64,000 nt of DNA from Aquitalea magnusonii (GTDB lineage: Bacteria; Pseudomonadota; Gammaproteobacteria; Burkholderiales; Chromobacteriaceae): positions 4,216,001 to 4,280,000 of the forward strand of contig NZ_AP018823.1 of assembly GCF_002217795.2 (NCBI RefSeq), written 5' to 3'. A program made the translations under genes and the position numbers. Positions 54,146-62,673 of this stretch are shown piece by piece (position 1 is the stretch's first letter; each line of letters opens with the position of its first letter). The notes beneath the pieces were generated by a model. The model had not been told where the DNA came from. It was given only the letters and a program-made list of their open reading frames with translations, and searched no databases.

Positions 54146-54477
54146 AGAGCCTGTTCAACGTCTTCCTGCGGATGTGAGAAGAACAAGCACACGGCGGCCT
54201 TGCAAGCCCTGCGGTGCGACAGCGGGGATGTGGGCAAACCGATTACATTGGGTGGCCAAGAAATTGTGGGTGAACACCTGAGCGTGCAGCTTGCCAAGCG
54301 GAGCGCGTTCCACCCCTCAAGGCAATGCCCAAGCGCTGGGTGCTGGAGCGTAGCTGGGCGTGGCTTGGGAAGAGCAGGCGGCTGAGAAACAACGGCGAAA
54401 GCCCGCCCAATACCCGCGTGCAGCTCGTTCATTTGGCATTTCTGGCCCTGCTACTCAAAAGACTTTGAACAGGCTTT
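54146..54477 (+). mobile_element. Internally deleted IS5-family element with both ends
   Basis: Seventeen-base terminal inverted repeats, AGAGCCTGTTCAACGTC (54146-54162) and the complement of 54461-54477 (AAAGCCTGTTCAAAGTC), match at 15 positions. Between them lie a mid-transposase fragment (CEKNKHTAALQALRCDSGD) and, in another frame, the transposase C-terminus (MPKRWVLERSWAWLGKSRRL and on to LALLLKRL-stop at 54468). The N-terminal half is missing. The 332-base relic could be moved only by a related transposase in trans. Confidence 0.8.
54166..54181 (+). repeat. 16-base direct repeat, right copy
   Basis: CTGCGGATGTGAGAAG, identical to 49540-49555. Here it is part of the decayed transposase frame. 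Confidence 0.6.
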
Positions 54478-54636
54478 GAGCGTATGGCACATGTGCAAGG
54501 GCTGCATCTTGTTGCTGCCCGCAATACCAAGCGCGCTTGTTTGCGGGGGCGGTTTTTATGCGGTGCCTTGGATTCGTCCTGCCACAATGCCACTGGCTAA
54601 GGCACAATAGCCCGCTGTTTTCCCGTTTCCCTGCTG

Positions 54637-57384
54637 ATGAATACCACCTCCCCCCAGCGCCTGGCCTGGCGCATTCTGGCCAATGAAGCCGGTATCCGCC
54701 TTACCCCCTGCATCCAGCAGCCAGAAGGCGCTGGCTGGTGCCGTGGCCGCGCACTGCCGCTGGGGCGCTTGCTGGATCAGGCCGCGCAGTGGGACTGGCT
54801 GAGCGCGCAGGACCGCCTGGTGATAAACCAGCTTGAGCGTACCCATCAGCTGACTGATGGCAGCAGCCTGGCCGAGCTGGAGGGCGAAGCAGCCCTGCCG
54901 CTGCTGCTGGGGCATCCGGCCCTGTTCTGGGAAGAACAGCCCGATCAGCCGGTCACGCTGGAAGCGGGCCAGATCAGCCTGCTGTTGCACAAGCAGCAAC
55001 AGCAGATGGTGTTGCAACTGAGCCCGCCCGGCATTGCCGCCTGCCAGCATTGCCTGTGGCAGCGCAGCGGGCCAAACAGCCTGCTGGTGTACTGGCCGGG
55101 GCCGGAAATCCGCCAACTGGCCGCGCTGCTGGGCCATCGCCTGAGCGTGCCCTTGGCCGCGCGCAAGAAGCTGCTGGAAGCCATTGGCGACATGGTGCCG
55201 TGGCTGCCGGTCGAGCTGGTGGAGGCGGATGATGGCGCCGACCTGCCCGCCATGCCGGCCGACCCGCGGCTGTTTGCCGTGCTCACCCCGCTGCCCGAGG
55301 GACTGCGCCTGCAACTGCGCTGCCGGGTGGCGGAACAAGCCGCCTGGTATCCGCCGGGCCGCGGGCCATGGCAGCAGGTGGCGCTGGAACAGGGCCAGGC
55401 CATCCGTTTTCAGCGTCAGCTGGGCGGGGAAAAACAGGCACTGGCGGCCTTGCTGGAGGATTGCCCGGAGCTGGCGGCGGCAAGGCCCGACCCGGATGGC
55501 GTGCTGCAATGGTTGCTGGCCAGTCAGCAACAGGCCTTGCAAGTCGTACAGCAGTTGCAGCAATTGCAGGCCATTGCCCCGGCGCGGCTGGAATGTGTCT
55601 GGCCGCAAGGCCAGCGCATGCGCATCCAGGCCCAGGCCGGCTTGCCGCAGCTGCGGCTGAAAACCAAACGCAAGAACGGCTGGCTGGAAGTCACGGGTGA
55701 AGTGCAGGTGGATGAAGACCGGGTGCTGCAATTGCGTCAGTTGCTGGAAGCGCTGGCCAATCAGCCCGGCCAGTACCTGCGCCTGTCCGAGCAGGACTGG
55801 CTGGTACTCTCCGACAGTCTGCAAGCCAGCTTGCAGCAACTGGCCCGGCTGGCAGATCACACCATGCCTGACGGCTTGCGTCTCAGCCTGCTGGCCGCCC
55901 CGCTGCTGGCCGGGCTGAGTGAGGACATCGGTCACTTCGATGGCGACGCCGGCTGGCAGCAGTTGCAGGCACGGTGGGACAGTCTGCGGGATTATCAGCC
56001 CGTAGTCCCCGCCACGCTGCAAGCCAGCTTGCGGCCTTATCAGTTGCAAGGCTTTGCCTGGTTGTCGCGGCTGGCGTATATCGGTGCCGGGGCCTGCCTG
56101 GCCGACGACATGGGGCTGGGCAAGACGGTGCAGACGCTGGCGCTGTTGCTCAGTCGTGCGCATCTGGGCCCGCAACTGGTGGTGGCACCCACCTCGGTGG
56201 CGCTCAACTGGCTGGCCGAGGCCGCCCGCTTTGCCCCCAGCCTGCGCTTGCGCCCTTATCAACAGCAGCGCGACTTATCCACAGTCGGGCCGCAGGATCT
56301 GGTGATTGCCAGTTACGGCCTGCTGCAATTGCAGGCGGACGATTTTGCCGACGTGCATTGGGCCAGCGTGGTGCTGGACGAGGCACAGGCCATCAAGAAT
56401 GCGGCTACCAAACGTGCGCAGGCGGCACAAGGCTTGCGGGCCGATTTCCGCCTGGCAGCCAGCGGTACGCCGGTGGAAAACCATCTGGGCGAATTGTGGA
56501 GCCTGTTCCGCTTCATCACCCCCGGCTTGCTGGGTAATGAGGACAAATTCCAGCAGCGCTTTGCCCAGCCAATTGCCGAAGGTGATGAAGAAGCCCGCGC
56601 CACGCTCAAGGCGCTGATCCAGCCCTATCTGTTACGCCGCACCAAGGCCGAGGTGCTGACCGAGCTGCCGCCGCGCACCGACATCACCCGCCGCATTGCG
56701 CTGTCCGAGCAGGAGCTGCATGTCTACGAAGCCATGCGCCAGCAGGCGCTGCAAAAGCTGGCCGAGGTGGACAGCCAGGACAAGAAGACCATGCAGGTGC
56801 TGGCCGAACTGACCCGCTTGCGCCGCTTCTGCTGTCACCCGGCCTTGCTGCAAGCGGATACCGCCCTGCCCGCCAGCAAGTTTGCCTTTTTCTGCCAACT
56901 GATGACCGAGCTACTGGACAACGGCCACAAGGCGCTGGTGTTCAGCCAGTTTGTCGATCATCTGGCCCTCGCCCGGCAATGGCTGGATCAGCAAGGTATT
57001 GCCTACCAGTACCTGGACGGTGCCACACCGGGCAAGCAGCGCAAGGCACGCATGGATGCGTTTCAGGCTGGCGAGGGCGAGGTGTTTCTGATCAGCCTGA
57101 AAGCCGGCGGTACCGGGCTGAACCTGACCGCAGCCGACTACGTGATTCATCTGGACCCGTGGTGGAACCCGGCAGTGGAAGACCAGGCTAGCGACCGCGC
57201 CTACCGCATGGGCCAGCAACGGCCAGTTACCGTGTACCGGCTGGTGGCGGAAAACACCATCGAGGAAAAAATCGTCGCCCTGCATGCGGAAAAACGCGCA
57301 CTGGCCGACAGCCTGCTGGAAGGCGGCGATCTGGCAGCCAGACTGGATGGCGAGGCGCTACTGGCCTTGTTGCAAGGCGCTTGA
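54637..57384 (+). CDS. SNF2-family DEAD/DEAH helicase
   Basis: A 915-residue Swi2/Snf2-type ATPase. The first 440 residues are Gln/Leu-rich and unassigned. The helicase part has Walker A DDMGLGKTVQTL near residue 490, LDEAQAIKN near 581, SGTPVENHLGELWSLF, and the C-terminal lobe ISLKAGGTGLNLTAADYVIH and DRAYRMGQQRPVTVYRL. It moves on DNA or removes bound proteins such as RNA polymerase; the partner is unknown. No SWIM zinc-finger cysteines are seen, although many bacterial relatives have them. It begins 159 bases after the IS relic. Confidence 0.92.
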   Translation: MNTTSPQRLAWRILANEAGIRLTPCIQQPEGAGWCRGRALPLGRLLDQAAQWDWLSAQDRLVINQLERTHQLTDGSSLAELEGEAALPLLLGHPALFWEEQPDQPVTLEAGQISLLLHKQQQQMVLQLSPPGIAACQHCLWQRSGPNSLLVYWPGPEIRQLAALLGHRLSVPLAARKKLLEAIGDMVPWLPVELVEADDGADLPAMPADPRLFAVLTPLPEGLRLQLRCRVAEQAAWYPPGRGPWQQVALEQGQAIRFQRQLGGEKQALAALLEDCPELAAARPDPDGVLQWLLASQQQALQVVQQLQQLQAIAPARLECVWPQGQRMRIQAQAGLPQLRLKTKRKNGWLEVTGEVQVDEDRVLQLRQLLEALANQPGQYLRLSEQDWLVLSDSLQASLQQLARLADHTMPDGLRLSLLAAPLLAGLSEDIGHFDGDAGWQQLQARWDSLRDYQPVVPATLQASLRPYQLQGFAWLSRLAYIGAGACLADDMGLGKTVQTLALLLSRAHLGPQLVVAPTSVALNWLAEAARFAPSLRLRPYQQQRDLSTVGPQDLVIASYGLLQLQADDFADVHWASVVLDEAQAIKNAATKRAQAAQGLRADFRLAASGTPVENHLGELWSLFRFITPGLLGNEDKFQQRFAQPIAEGDEEARATLKALIQPYLLRRTKAEVLTELPPRTDITRRIALSEQELHVYEAMRQQALQKLAEVDSQDKKTMQVLAELTRLRRFCCHPALLQADTALPASKFAFFCQLMTELLDNGHKALVFSQFVDHLALARQWLDQQGIAYQYLDGATPGKQRKARMDAFQAGEGEVFLISLKAGGTGLNLTAADYVIHLDPWWNPAVEDQASDRAYRMGQQRPVTVYRLVAENTIEEKIVALHAEKRALADSLLEGGDLAARLDGEALLALLQGA

Positions 57385-57445
57385 TGCTTGTTTTACTCAA
57401 TATCCTATGTGAATATCCAAATTCTTATCTATTTGGGATAATAAG

Positions 57446-57904
57446 ATGTTGAATAGATTATTGCTTGCCTGCGTGCTGGCGGCGCTGGCCGGATCGGTGC
57501 TGGCCGATTCCCTAACCAATACGGCATCCGAGAAAATTTCGGTAGGTGCAGTTTCGGTCGTGGTTGCTCCCGCAGCCAGTATCGCCGCTAGTGCCACCGG
57601 GCATGGGGAATCTGCCCTGGGGCCGGTGCTGGCAGTGACGGGTAGTGGCTATGTGATTGTTGGGCTGGTTGAAGGCTCGGGCGATGTCATCAAGCTGACG
57701 CTCGAATCGCTGCAGGGTGGGGCCAAGCTATCGGTGGAATTGTCGCGCAGCACGGTCAAGGCTTCTGGTGCGGCCATCGGCAGCGCAGTGCAGGTAACGG
57801 CGACGGCCAGCGGTACCCTGCTGGTGGTGTCTGGCAAGGTGCTGGCCTTTATCCCCAACAAACTGGGCGAAGCCCTGCTGGAGCATAGCCGTGTCCCGTC
57901 GTGA
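57446..57904 (+). CDS. Exported STM0539-like protein
   Basis: A 152-residue protein with a signal peptide (MLNRLLLACVLAALAGSVLA, cut before DSLTN). The mature part is Ala/Gly/Ser/Val-rich and beta-like, with no cysteines. It resembles the uncharacterised STM0539 family. Its 3' end overlaps the start of the DUF2145 gene by 14 bases, so the two are translationally coupled and probably act together in the periplasm. Confidence 0.78.
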   Translation: MLNRLLLACVLAALAGSVLADSLTNTASEKISVGAVSVVVAPAASIAASATGHGESALGPVLAVTGSGYVIVGLVEGSGDVIKLTLESLQGGAKLSVELSRSTVKASGAAIGSAVQVTATASGTLLVVSGKVLAFIPNKLGEALLEHSRVPS

Positions 57905-58712
57905 AACTTGCTGGAAATGGCTGCAGGCCGCGGCCTTCTGCCTGCCTTTGCTGGCCCATGCCGGCCAGGCGTGTGAAGAAAAACCGCTGACGCCGGAAAC
58001 CTTCCGGATGGCCATGCAAACCGCCGAACAGTTGCAGACCAAGCTCAATGAAGTGGACAGCAATGTGGTGGTGGTGGGGCGCATGGGGCAGGACCTGTCC
58101 AAGTACGGCCTGCGCTATACCCATTTTGGCATCATGTTCCGCCCGGAAAGCGGCGGGCGCTGGCGGGTGGCACATTTGCTGAACGAGTGCGGCAGCGATC
58201 GCTCCGACTTGTGGTACGAGGGCCTGGGCAATTTCTTCCTCGACGATATGTTCCGCTTTGATGCCGTGCTGCTGATACCGCCGCCGGCGGTGGTTGACCG
58301 GCTGTTGCCGCAACTGCGGGCAGGCCGTCCCTTGCGCGCGCTGCACACGCCCCGTTACAACTTGGTGGCCTACCCTTTCTCCACGCGCTACGAAAATTCC
58401 AATACCTGGGTACTGGAAACGCTGGCCGCGGCTTCCACGCGCGAAACGCGTATCAGCAGCCGCGAACAGGCGCAGATGTGGCTGAAGCTGAACGGGTACC
58501 AGCCTACCGAAATGAATATCGGCCCCATGACCCGGTTGGGTGGCCGCATGTTCAAGGCCAATGTGGCGTTTGACGATCATCCTGGTGACTTGCGCTATAG
58601 CAACCGCATTCAGACAGTCTCGGTGGATTCCATCATCCACTTTTTTGATGAGCGCCAGGAAGGCTGGAAAATCATCGAATTGCCCGGCCCGCAAGCTGCT
58701 CGCCGCTTCTGA
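57891..58712 (+). CDS. DUF2145 family exported protein
   Basis: A 273-residue protein with a signal peptide (cleaved after AGQA near residue 27). The mature region contains RYTHFGIMFRPESGGRWRV, HLLNECGSDRSDLWYEGL, YNLVAYPFSTRYENSNTW and EMNIGPMTRLGGRMFKANV, characteristic of DUF2145. The conserved His and Cys residues recall a papain-like/NlpC fold, but activity is unproven. The start is GTG at 57891, inside the preceding gene. Confidence 0.85.
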   Translation: MSRRETCWKWLQAAAFCLPLLAHAGQACEEKPLTPETFRMAMQTAEQLQTKLNEVDSNVVVVGRMGQDLSKYGLRYTHFGIMFRPESGGRWRVAHLLNECGSDRSDLWYEGLGNFFLDDMFRFDAVLLIPPPAVVDRLLPQLRAGRPLRALHTPRYNLVAYPFSTRYENSNTWVLETLAAASTRETRISSREQAQMWLKLNGYQPTEMNIGPMTRLGGRMFKANVAFDDHPGDLRYSNRIQTVSVDSIIHFFDERQEGWKIIELPGPQAARRF

Positions 58713-58727
58713 GCCTGTCGTATCGTG

Positions 58728-59096
58728 TTAGTGGCTGAATTGCTGGAACAGCCGCTTGCGCAATTCGGCAATGCCGCTGCCTACCGCAGACGACAACTGG
58801 CTGTAGCGCGATGGACCCACCGCCAGCGCTTCGCTGGCGGCATCGAACTGCCCCTGGTTGATCAATTCAGCCACGCGTGCGGCTTCCAGATGGAATTGGC
58901 GGTGGTTTTCCACCAACTGCAGGTAGGCAGCATACTGGGCACAATTGGTCCGGCCCTCCTCTTGCAGCCAGCGGCCCAGCTCACAGCTACAGGCATCGGC
59001 AATCTGCGCGCAGTCCAGCTTCCTGCCTTCCAGCATGGCCATGCGCAGCTCCAATTTCATTTCAAAATGCAGCAGCAGGGCATCTTCTAGATTCAT
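58728..59096 (-). CDS. Stand-alone chemoreceptor zinc-binding (CZB) domain protein
   Basis: A 122-residue helical protein. The CZB ligand pattern is visible: His at residue 10 (LLLHFEMKLELR), Cys in DCAQIADACSCELGRWL, and the His pair in VENHRQFHLEAARV. CZB domains usually end chemoreceptors or diguanylate cyclases and bind zinc or react with hypochlorous acid; here the domain is alone. It may act in trans. It converges on the DUF2145 gene. Confidence 0.8.
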   Translation of the reverse strand: MNLEDALLLHFEMKLELRMAMLEGRKLDCAQIADACSCELGRWLQEEGRTNCAQYAAYLQLVENHRQFHLEAARVAELINQGQFDAASEALAVGPSRYSQLSSAVGSGIAELRKRLFQQFSH

Positions 59097-59182
59097 GCCA
59101 TTTCTCCGCCATCTCGACCCCGAGCTGTCAATATAGACAGGGAGAATCCGTCAAAGCCAGCCCGGTTTCAACTGCGGCCGCT

Positions 59183-59896
59183 TTATTCGCGGTGCCAGGA
59201 TTGGCTGGTGGCGCGCAGCAACTGCTGCCGGTTGGCTTCGCCAGCATTTGCCGCCTGCATAAAGCGATCCAGCGAGACTTGCTCTGGCCATGGAGCATCG
59301 GTGTTCTGCCAGTGCTGCAGGCGGTCGATGCGGAAATGCCGGTAGTCTTGCCGCAGCAGGCACCAAGCCGCCAGCGTCCAGCGATCCCCCCAGAAAAACA
59401 GGCCCAGCGGCAAGACACTGCGTTGACTGCCCTGCCCTTGTTCATCGCGATAAGTGATGGCCACGGCCTGCCGCTGCAAAATGGCATCCCGCAGTGCTGT
59501 CAGGCGTTCACAGGGGTAATTGTGATGTTGCGGTACAAACAGCGGTGCCGGTATCAGTCCGGCGGAGCCCAGCACGGCGTGAATCTTGGCCAGTGCGCTG
59601 GCTGCCGCATTGGCGGTGGCCGGGTCGGCCCAGCCGGCCAGCATGCGCGCACCCACCTCCAGCGCAGCCAGTTCGTCGGCAGAAAAACTCAATGGCGGTG
59701 GGCTAAAGCCCTGCTCCAGCCAGTAGCCCTCGCCTGCCTCGCCATTGACCGGCGCACCGCTAGAGAGCAAGTCGGCCATGTCGCGGTAGACGGTGCGTAT
59801 CGATACTTCCAGCCACGCGGCCAACTGCGCTGCCGTGGTGCGGCGGCGACCGCGCAGCAGGTGCAGGATTTGTAATAGACGGTCGGCGCGGCGCAT
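59183..59896 (-). CDS. HTH/WYL-domain transcriptional regulator (YafY type)
   Basis: A 237-residue regulator. It has an N-terminal HTH_11 domain (LLQILHLLRGRRRTTAAQLA, VSIRTVYRDMADLLSSGAPV) and a C-terminal WYL domain (PLGLFFWGDRWTLAAWCLL, near residue 160), the YafY arrangement. The start at 59896 gives MRRADRLLQIL, the usual N-terminus. It lies 26 bases downstream of the VOC gene, with which it is co-transcribed, so it may control this small cluster. Confidence 0.92.
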   Translation of the reverse strand: MRRADRLLQILHLLRGRRRTTAAQLAAWLEVSIRTVYRDMADLLSSGAPVNGEAGEGYWLEQGFSPPPLSFSADELAALEVGARMLAGWADPATANAAASALAKIHAVLGSAGLIPAPLFVPQHHNYPCERLTALRDAILQRQAVAITYRDEQGQGSQRSVLPLGLFFWGDRWTLAAWCLLRQDYRHFRIDRLQHWQNTDAPWPEQVSLDRFMQAANAGEANRQQLLRATSQSWHRE

Positions 59897-59922
59897 GGCT
59901 GTGTGCTCTGGCTGCCGTTGAC

Positions 59923-60315
59923 TCAGGGGCTTACCGGGCTGCATAACTCCAGCAGCATGCCATCCGGGCAACGCAGGAAAGATACCGTCTGGCCCCAGGG
60001 TTTTACCTGTGGTGCCGCTAGTTCGCTGGCACCGGCAGCCAGTGCGGCCTGGTGTGCTGCCATCACGTCATCAGTAGCCAGGGCGATTTCCACTCCCAGC
60101 GGCAGTGCGCCTTCATCGGCAAAGCGAAAACCCTGCGGATGATTGCCCAGCGCCAGCGCCTTGCTGGCAAAGGACAGGGTGGTGTCGCCGGTGTCCAGCT
60201 CGCCATAGTCGCCTTCCGGGGTGAGAAAGCGGCGCGAGAAGCCGAATGCCGTTTCAAAAAAGGCCAGCGAGCCGGCAACATCCGCCACATAAACAATGGT
60301 GTAGGCAAATTTCAT
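59923..60315 (-). CDS. VOC-family (glyoxalase/bleomycin-resistance-like) protein
   Basis: A 130-residue protein with two beta-alpha-beta-beta-beta modules (FAYTIVYVADVAGSLAFFET and VEIALATDDVMAAHQAALAA). The usual metal residues at the module edges are partly present (E in LLELCSP). The function of such single-copy VOC proteins varies. The start overlaps the HhH gene stop (ATGA), so they are translationally coupled. Confidence 0.9.
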   Translation of the reverse strand: MKFAYTIVYVADVAGSLAFFETAFGFSRRFLTPEGDYGELDTGDTTLSFASKALALGNHPQGFRFADEGALPLGVEIALATDDVMAAHQAALAAGASELAAPQVKPWGQTVSFLRCPDGMLLELCSPVSP

Positions 60316-60578
60316 CCTGCTTCCCTTCCTGCTATGGCGTGGGACTGCTGCTCCTGCGCCAGTGCGATGATCTGGGCGATGGCCTGCCGTGCCTGCGGGC
60401 TGTTATGCCAACAGCTAGAGCCAATTGCCTGCGCCACTTGCCAGGTGATGTCGGCGGCTTGCTGGCCGGCCAACTGGCGCAGGCTGCTAAAGCCGATCTG
60501 CTCCAGTCTGGCGATGACGGTCGGGCCAACCCCCTTGAGTGCCAGCAGTAGCTGGCGTTCATGCTGACTGAATGACAT
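60312..60578 (-). CDS. Helix-hairpin-helix protein
   Basis: An 88-residue protein with a helix-hairpin-helix motif LKGVGPTVIARLEQIGFSSL near residue 15, as in Cdd1/pathogenicity-locus proteins. A helical part follows (IIALAQEQQ). HhH motifs usually bind DNA without sequence preference. The start at 60578 follows GGAG by 8 bases. It is co-transcribed with the VOC and WYL genes. Confidence 0.82.
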   Translation of the reverse strand: MSFSQHERQLLLALKGVGPTVIARLEQIGFSSLRQLAGQQAADITWQVAQAIGSSCWHNSPQARQAIAQIIALAQEQQSHAIAGREAG

Positions 60579-60687
60579 GGTTTGTTCTCCGTAGTGGGCT
60601 TGGCCGTGCCACATGACAATAGTGTTAATGCTTATGTCATTGTGGGGCCAGCCCTATGGGGCTGGCAATATCGACTGTCCGCCCGCT

Positions 60688-61047
60688 TCAGGGTTCCAGA
60701 TGCAGGCCGATGATATTGCCCTCGCTGTCTTCCAGCAGCGCGATATCGCCATTGCCATCTTCTAGCGTGGTGATGGCTTGCAGCACCTTGCCGCCCGCCA
60801 TTTTTACCCGCTCCAAGGTAGCCGCCAGATCCGGTCCGCCATCCAGATAAATACGGCAGCCCTGGCCGGCTGCCGGCAGGCGCGGGCTGGCCATGATGCA
60901 GCCGGAGCTGTCGGGGAATACCGCGATTTTTTCCTGCGATACCAGGCAGAACTCCAGTTTTAACTGCAACTGGAACACCTGCTGATAAAAGGCAACCGCA
61001 CGGTCAAAATTGGCGGCGGGGATTTCAAACCAGTGAATCAGCGACAT
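60688..61047 (-). CDS. VOC-family protein
   Basis: A 119-residue single VOC domain: MSLIHWFEIPAANFDRAVAF, FPDSSGCIMASPRLPAAGQG and IALLEDSEGNIIGLHLEP, with the terminal Gly-x-x-x-Leu pattern typical of the YdcJ-like/glyoxalase-related group. Function unknown. It lies upstream of the HhH-VOC-WYL set on the same strand, separated by 109 bases that contain a small hairpin. Confidence 0.9.
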   Translation of the reverse strand: MSLIHWFEIPAANFDRAVAFYQQVFQLQLKLEFCLVSQEKIAVFPDSSGCIMASPRLPAAGQGCRIYLDGGPDLAATLERVKMAGGKVLQAITTLEDGNGDIALLEDSEGNIIGLHLEP

Positions 61048-61140
61048 GATATGGCTCCAAAAAGGTGACGGCGGGATGCCGTAGCCACAGCATGCGCGCC
61101 CCCTGCTGACAGCGTGTTGTCAGTGGCTGCTGGGGGGCGC

Positions 61141-61165
61141 AAAAAAGCCACCGGCTGGCGGTGGC
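61141..61165 (-). terminator. Terminator after the HisC-like gene
   Basis: GCCACCG / CGGTGGC stem with a 5-base loop; on the minus strand it is followed by TTTTTT. It lies 25 bases past the stop. Confidence 0.88.
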
Positions 61166-61189
61166 GGTGGGCGATCAAGGCAGGTGGCA

Positions 61190-62290
61190 CTAGTCCAGCT
61201 GACCGGCCAGCGCGGCCAGCACCCGCGCACTGGTAGCCTGCGGGTGGGCGGTGATGCGCAGCATATGGCGCACGGCGGAGTGTTGCGGGCGGTGGATGGC
61301 AATGCCGTTTTGCAACAGGTGGCGCTGGATGGCTTCGGCCTGGGGGGCGTCCGGATAAGCGACGCAGACAAAATTGGTGTGCGATGGCAGTGGTGTCAGG
61401 CCCTGGTCGTACAAGGCATGGCTCAGGTGATGGCGCAGGGTGATGGTTTGGGCCACCAGCTTGCGTGAGTAGTCCGGGTCGTCCAGCACAATCTGGGCCG
61501 CGGCCTGGGCAATGCTGGACAGCGCGTATTGCGGGCGGATCTGGTCGGCCTTGGCGATGATGTCGGCACTGGCGATGGCGTAGCCTACCCGCAGCCCGGC
61601 CAGCGCATAGGCCTTGGACAGGGTGCGCAGGCGCAGGGTGTGCGGCAGGATGCCAGCAGGCGGCGCATCGGCGGCATCGGTACAGAAATCGACATAGGCC
61701 TCGTCCAGCAGCAGCAGGGTGTGCGGCGGCAGCGCGGCGCGCAGACAGAGGATGTCTTCGGCTTGCCAGTAATGGCCGGTGGGATTGTCGGGGTTGGCCA
61801 GATACAGTACCGAGGCATGCTCGGCACGCGCCACTTCGGCCAGCCGCGCCAGATCGGGCTGCATGTGCTGGCCACGCTGGCAATACGGTACTTCCAGCAC
61901 GCGGGCCCCCACGCCTTCGGCAAAGTAGCGGAAGGTGGGATAGGTGCCGGCGGTGGTGACCACGGCATCGCCCGGATTACAGGTCAGCCGCAGTGCCAGC
62001 AGGATCAGGCTGTCAGCCCCGGTATCAAACAGCACTTCAGCCGGGCTCACGCCGTTCAGCTTTGCCGCGCGCTCCCGCAGCGCATGCGCGTACGGGTCGG
62101 GATACAGCCTGGCCATTTCCGCCAGTGCCTTGCCTAGCTCGCCAGCCAGTGGCGATACCGGATCCGGCAGGCTCTCGTTGGAGCCGATGCGGGTTTTGAT
62201 GCGGTGCCCCAGCGCCGTTTCCAGTTTCACGATGCCGGGAAACGGGTTGACGATGGTATGGTGTTCCAGATGGCGAGCAAAACGGGTCAT
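61190..62290 (-). CDS. HisC-like class I/II aminotransferase
   Basis: A 366-residue PLP enzyme of the histidinol-phosphate aminotransferase group. It has IGSNESLPDPVSP, LYPDPYAHALRERAA, LANPDNPTGHYW and the PLP lysine in TLSKAYALAGLRVGYA near residue 226. It is not in a his operon, so it may be a paralogue acting on another amino acid. The start at 62290 is the first ATG of the frame. The 3' terminator and the lptM gene upstream bound it. Confidence 0.92.
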   Translation of the reverse strand: MTRFARHLEHHTIVNPFPGIVKLETALGHRIKTRIGSNESLPDPVSPLAGELGKALAEMARLYPDPYAHALRERAAKLNGVSPAEVLFDTGADSLILLALRLTCNPGDAVVTTAGTYPTFRYFAEGVGARVLEVPYCQRGQHMQPDLARLAEVARAEHASVLYLANPDNPTGHYWQAEDILCLRAALPPHTLLLLDEAYVDFCTDAADAPPAGILPHTLRLRTLSKAYALAGLRVGYAIASADIIAKADQIRPQYALSSIAQAAAQIVLDDPDYSRKLVAQTITLRHHLSHALYDQGLTPLPSHTNFVCVAYPDAPQAEAIQRHLLQNGIAIHRPQHSAVRHMLRITAHPQATSARVLAALAGQLD

Positions 62291-62466
62291 GGCAACTATT
62301 CCGTCCTTCGGTCAGCACATTCTAACTGTTGTCGTGGCATGGCTAAATCAGCTTGTCTGCTAAGCATTACCCGCCAACTGGAAAGCCAGTGCGGCAAGCC
62401 AGGCCATACGGCAACAAGGCCGGAGCGCAGTGCTGCCGGCCGGGTAAAAAAAGGTAAGGGCCCGTT

Positions 62467-62610
62467 TTATTGCGCCGGGCGTAGCTGCGCCGCCGGTGCC
62501 GAAGCATGGGTACGCGCTGCTTCCTGCTTGGGCAGGAACAGGTTGCCTTTATAGCCACAGGCAGTCACGACAAGGCTCAGGGCAAGGCAGGTCAGCATGG
62601 TTCGCAGCAT
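62467..62610 (-). CDS. lptM: LPS-assembly lipoprotein LptM (YifL-like)
   Basis: A 47-residue lipoprotein. The signal peptide ends VVTACGYKGNLFLP, with lipobox TAC and the CGxKGxLxxP signature of LptM/YifL, which binds the LptDE translocon. The tail is short, basic and Ala/Pro-rich. It is divergent from cyaY; E. coli also has yifL beside cyaY, which supports the call. Confidence 0.88.
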   Translation of the reverse strand: MLRTMLTCLALSLVVTACGYKGNLFLPKQEAARTHASAPAAQLRPAQ

Positions 62611-62673
62611 AAAAGGCAGTCCGATGTGGCAAAATCCCGAGTCTAGCACACCGCAATTCAAGGAAGAGACGAC

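Noticed and set aside
49540..54181. Direct repeat read as a target-site duplication
   Set aside because: Sixteen bases is too long for IS5-type duplications, and the right copy lies inside the element and not at its edge.
54122..54385. 87-codon open frame in the right IS remnant as a real gene
   Set aside because: Part of it aligns with transposase text in a broken context between the IS ends, so it is treated as relic DNA.
54556..56262. 568-codon minus-strand open frame opposite the SNF2 helicase
   Set aside because: Antisense shadow; the plus strand has all helicase motifs in order.
60647..60666. Hairpin GCCAGCCC / GGGCTGGC between the VOC and HhH genes as a terminator
   Set aside because: There is no T-run on either strand, so it is only a short inverted repeat.
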